Source: Parapristionchus giblindavisi | Taxonomy: Eukaryota > Nematoda > Chromadorea > Rhabditida > Diplogasteridae | Reading direction: 5' to 3' | NCBI GenBank assembly: GCA_943737045.1 | Contig: CALSFV010000072.1 | Coordinates: 1-64,000 of the forward strand | Length of the DNA: 64,000 nucleotides | Shown: positions 63,950-64,000 of the stretch, one piece after another | How positions within the stretch are numbered: the stretch's first letter is position 1 | Layout: every line of letters starts with the position of its first letter | Made by a program: the position numbers and the translations under genes | Notes under the pieces: model-generated | Databases searched by the model: none | What the model was told of the DNA's origin: nothing | What the model saw: only the letters and a program-made list of their open reading frames with translations

Positions 63950-64000
63950 CATATCCAGATATAGTGTACGCGCCCTGAGATCGTCGGCTTGTAAGAAAGC
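63950..64000 (-). CDS. Possible partial exon running off the window
   Basis: Minus-strand bases from 64000 read AFLQADDLRARTLYLDM with no stop. They end at 63950 directly before GTAAGT, a consensus 5' splice donor. Codons are GC-richer than the flank. The open frame is only 17 codons, so this rests on the donor and on composition. It may be the preceding exon of the candidate at 63542-63341, or the end of another gene: a possible acceptor TTAACCGATAG about 70 bp further on would give a short terminal exon with an early stop. Family unknown. Confidence 0.3.

Noticed and set aside
62483..64000. tRNA, 5S or other RNA gene
   Set aside because: No pair of A and B box-like motifs at proper spacing, and no recognisable rRNA sequence seen.
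1..64000. Telomeric repeats
   Set aside because: No TTAGGG-, TTAGG- or TTTAGGG-type tandem run on either strand.

Overview
This is eukaryotic, almost entirely repetitive DNA. No bacterial, archaeal or phage-type gene is visible. About 85% of the window (1-54140) is one unbroken head-to-tail satellite array. Its monomer is about 231 bp (usually 225-235 bp), close to 32% GC, with about ten CpG sites per monomer. The array is cut by the left window edge, so its full length is unknown. It holds about 233 monomers, all in one orientation. They are organised into a mosaic of local higher-order repeats (HORs) whose period changes along the array: 2076, 690, 1619/1391, 3474, 2087, 925, 1158, 696, 927, 2545, 919, 914, 2772, 1380, 920, 915 and 465 bp. 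All are close to whole multiples of the monomer. A centromeric, pericentromeric or subtelomeric/heterochromatic block is likely, but the sequence alone does not say which.

The array stops at 54140 inside a monomer. There it abuts the hairpin-bearing terminus of a Helitron/HINE-like non-autonomous element. Nine such units lie head to tail from 54142 to about 62482. Each intact unit starts with a 19-bp hairpin (8-bp arms, 3-nt loop) next to CTAG. Most then have a second 19-bp hairpin, a variable number of ~132-bp minisatellite repeats rich in TACGGTA, and a conserved ~130-bp tail. Three consecutive units (2344 bp) are duplicated in tandem almost perfectly. The eighth unit carries a 1437-bp foldback MITE with Tc1/mariner-type ends, TA target duplication, two ~636-bp inverted arms and a 165-bp loop without coding capacity. 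Neighbouring units keep the empty site.

From 62483 to 64000 the sequence becomes low-copy looking. It holds several hairpins, a small foldback, an ATT-rich simple repeat and, on the minus strand, two weak protein-coding signals. One is a possible gene start: a 15-bp first exon, a 61-bp GTGAGT...CAG intron, and a 114-bp in-frame GC-richer exon. The other is a partial exon running off the right window edge and ending at a GTAAGT donor. Neither resembles a family I can name.

The organism cannot be fixed. Tc1/mariner-type MITEs, Helitron/HINE-like tandem elements, a very short candidate intron with a TTGAC branch-like site, and undepleted CpG fit a fungus or an invertebrate better than a vertebrate or plant. 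This is inference only.
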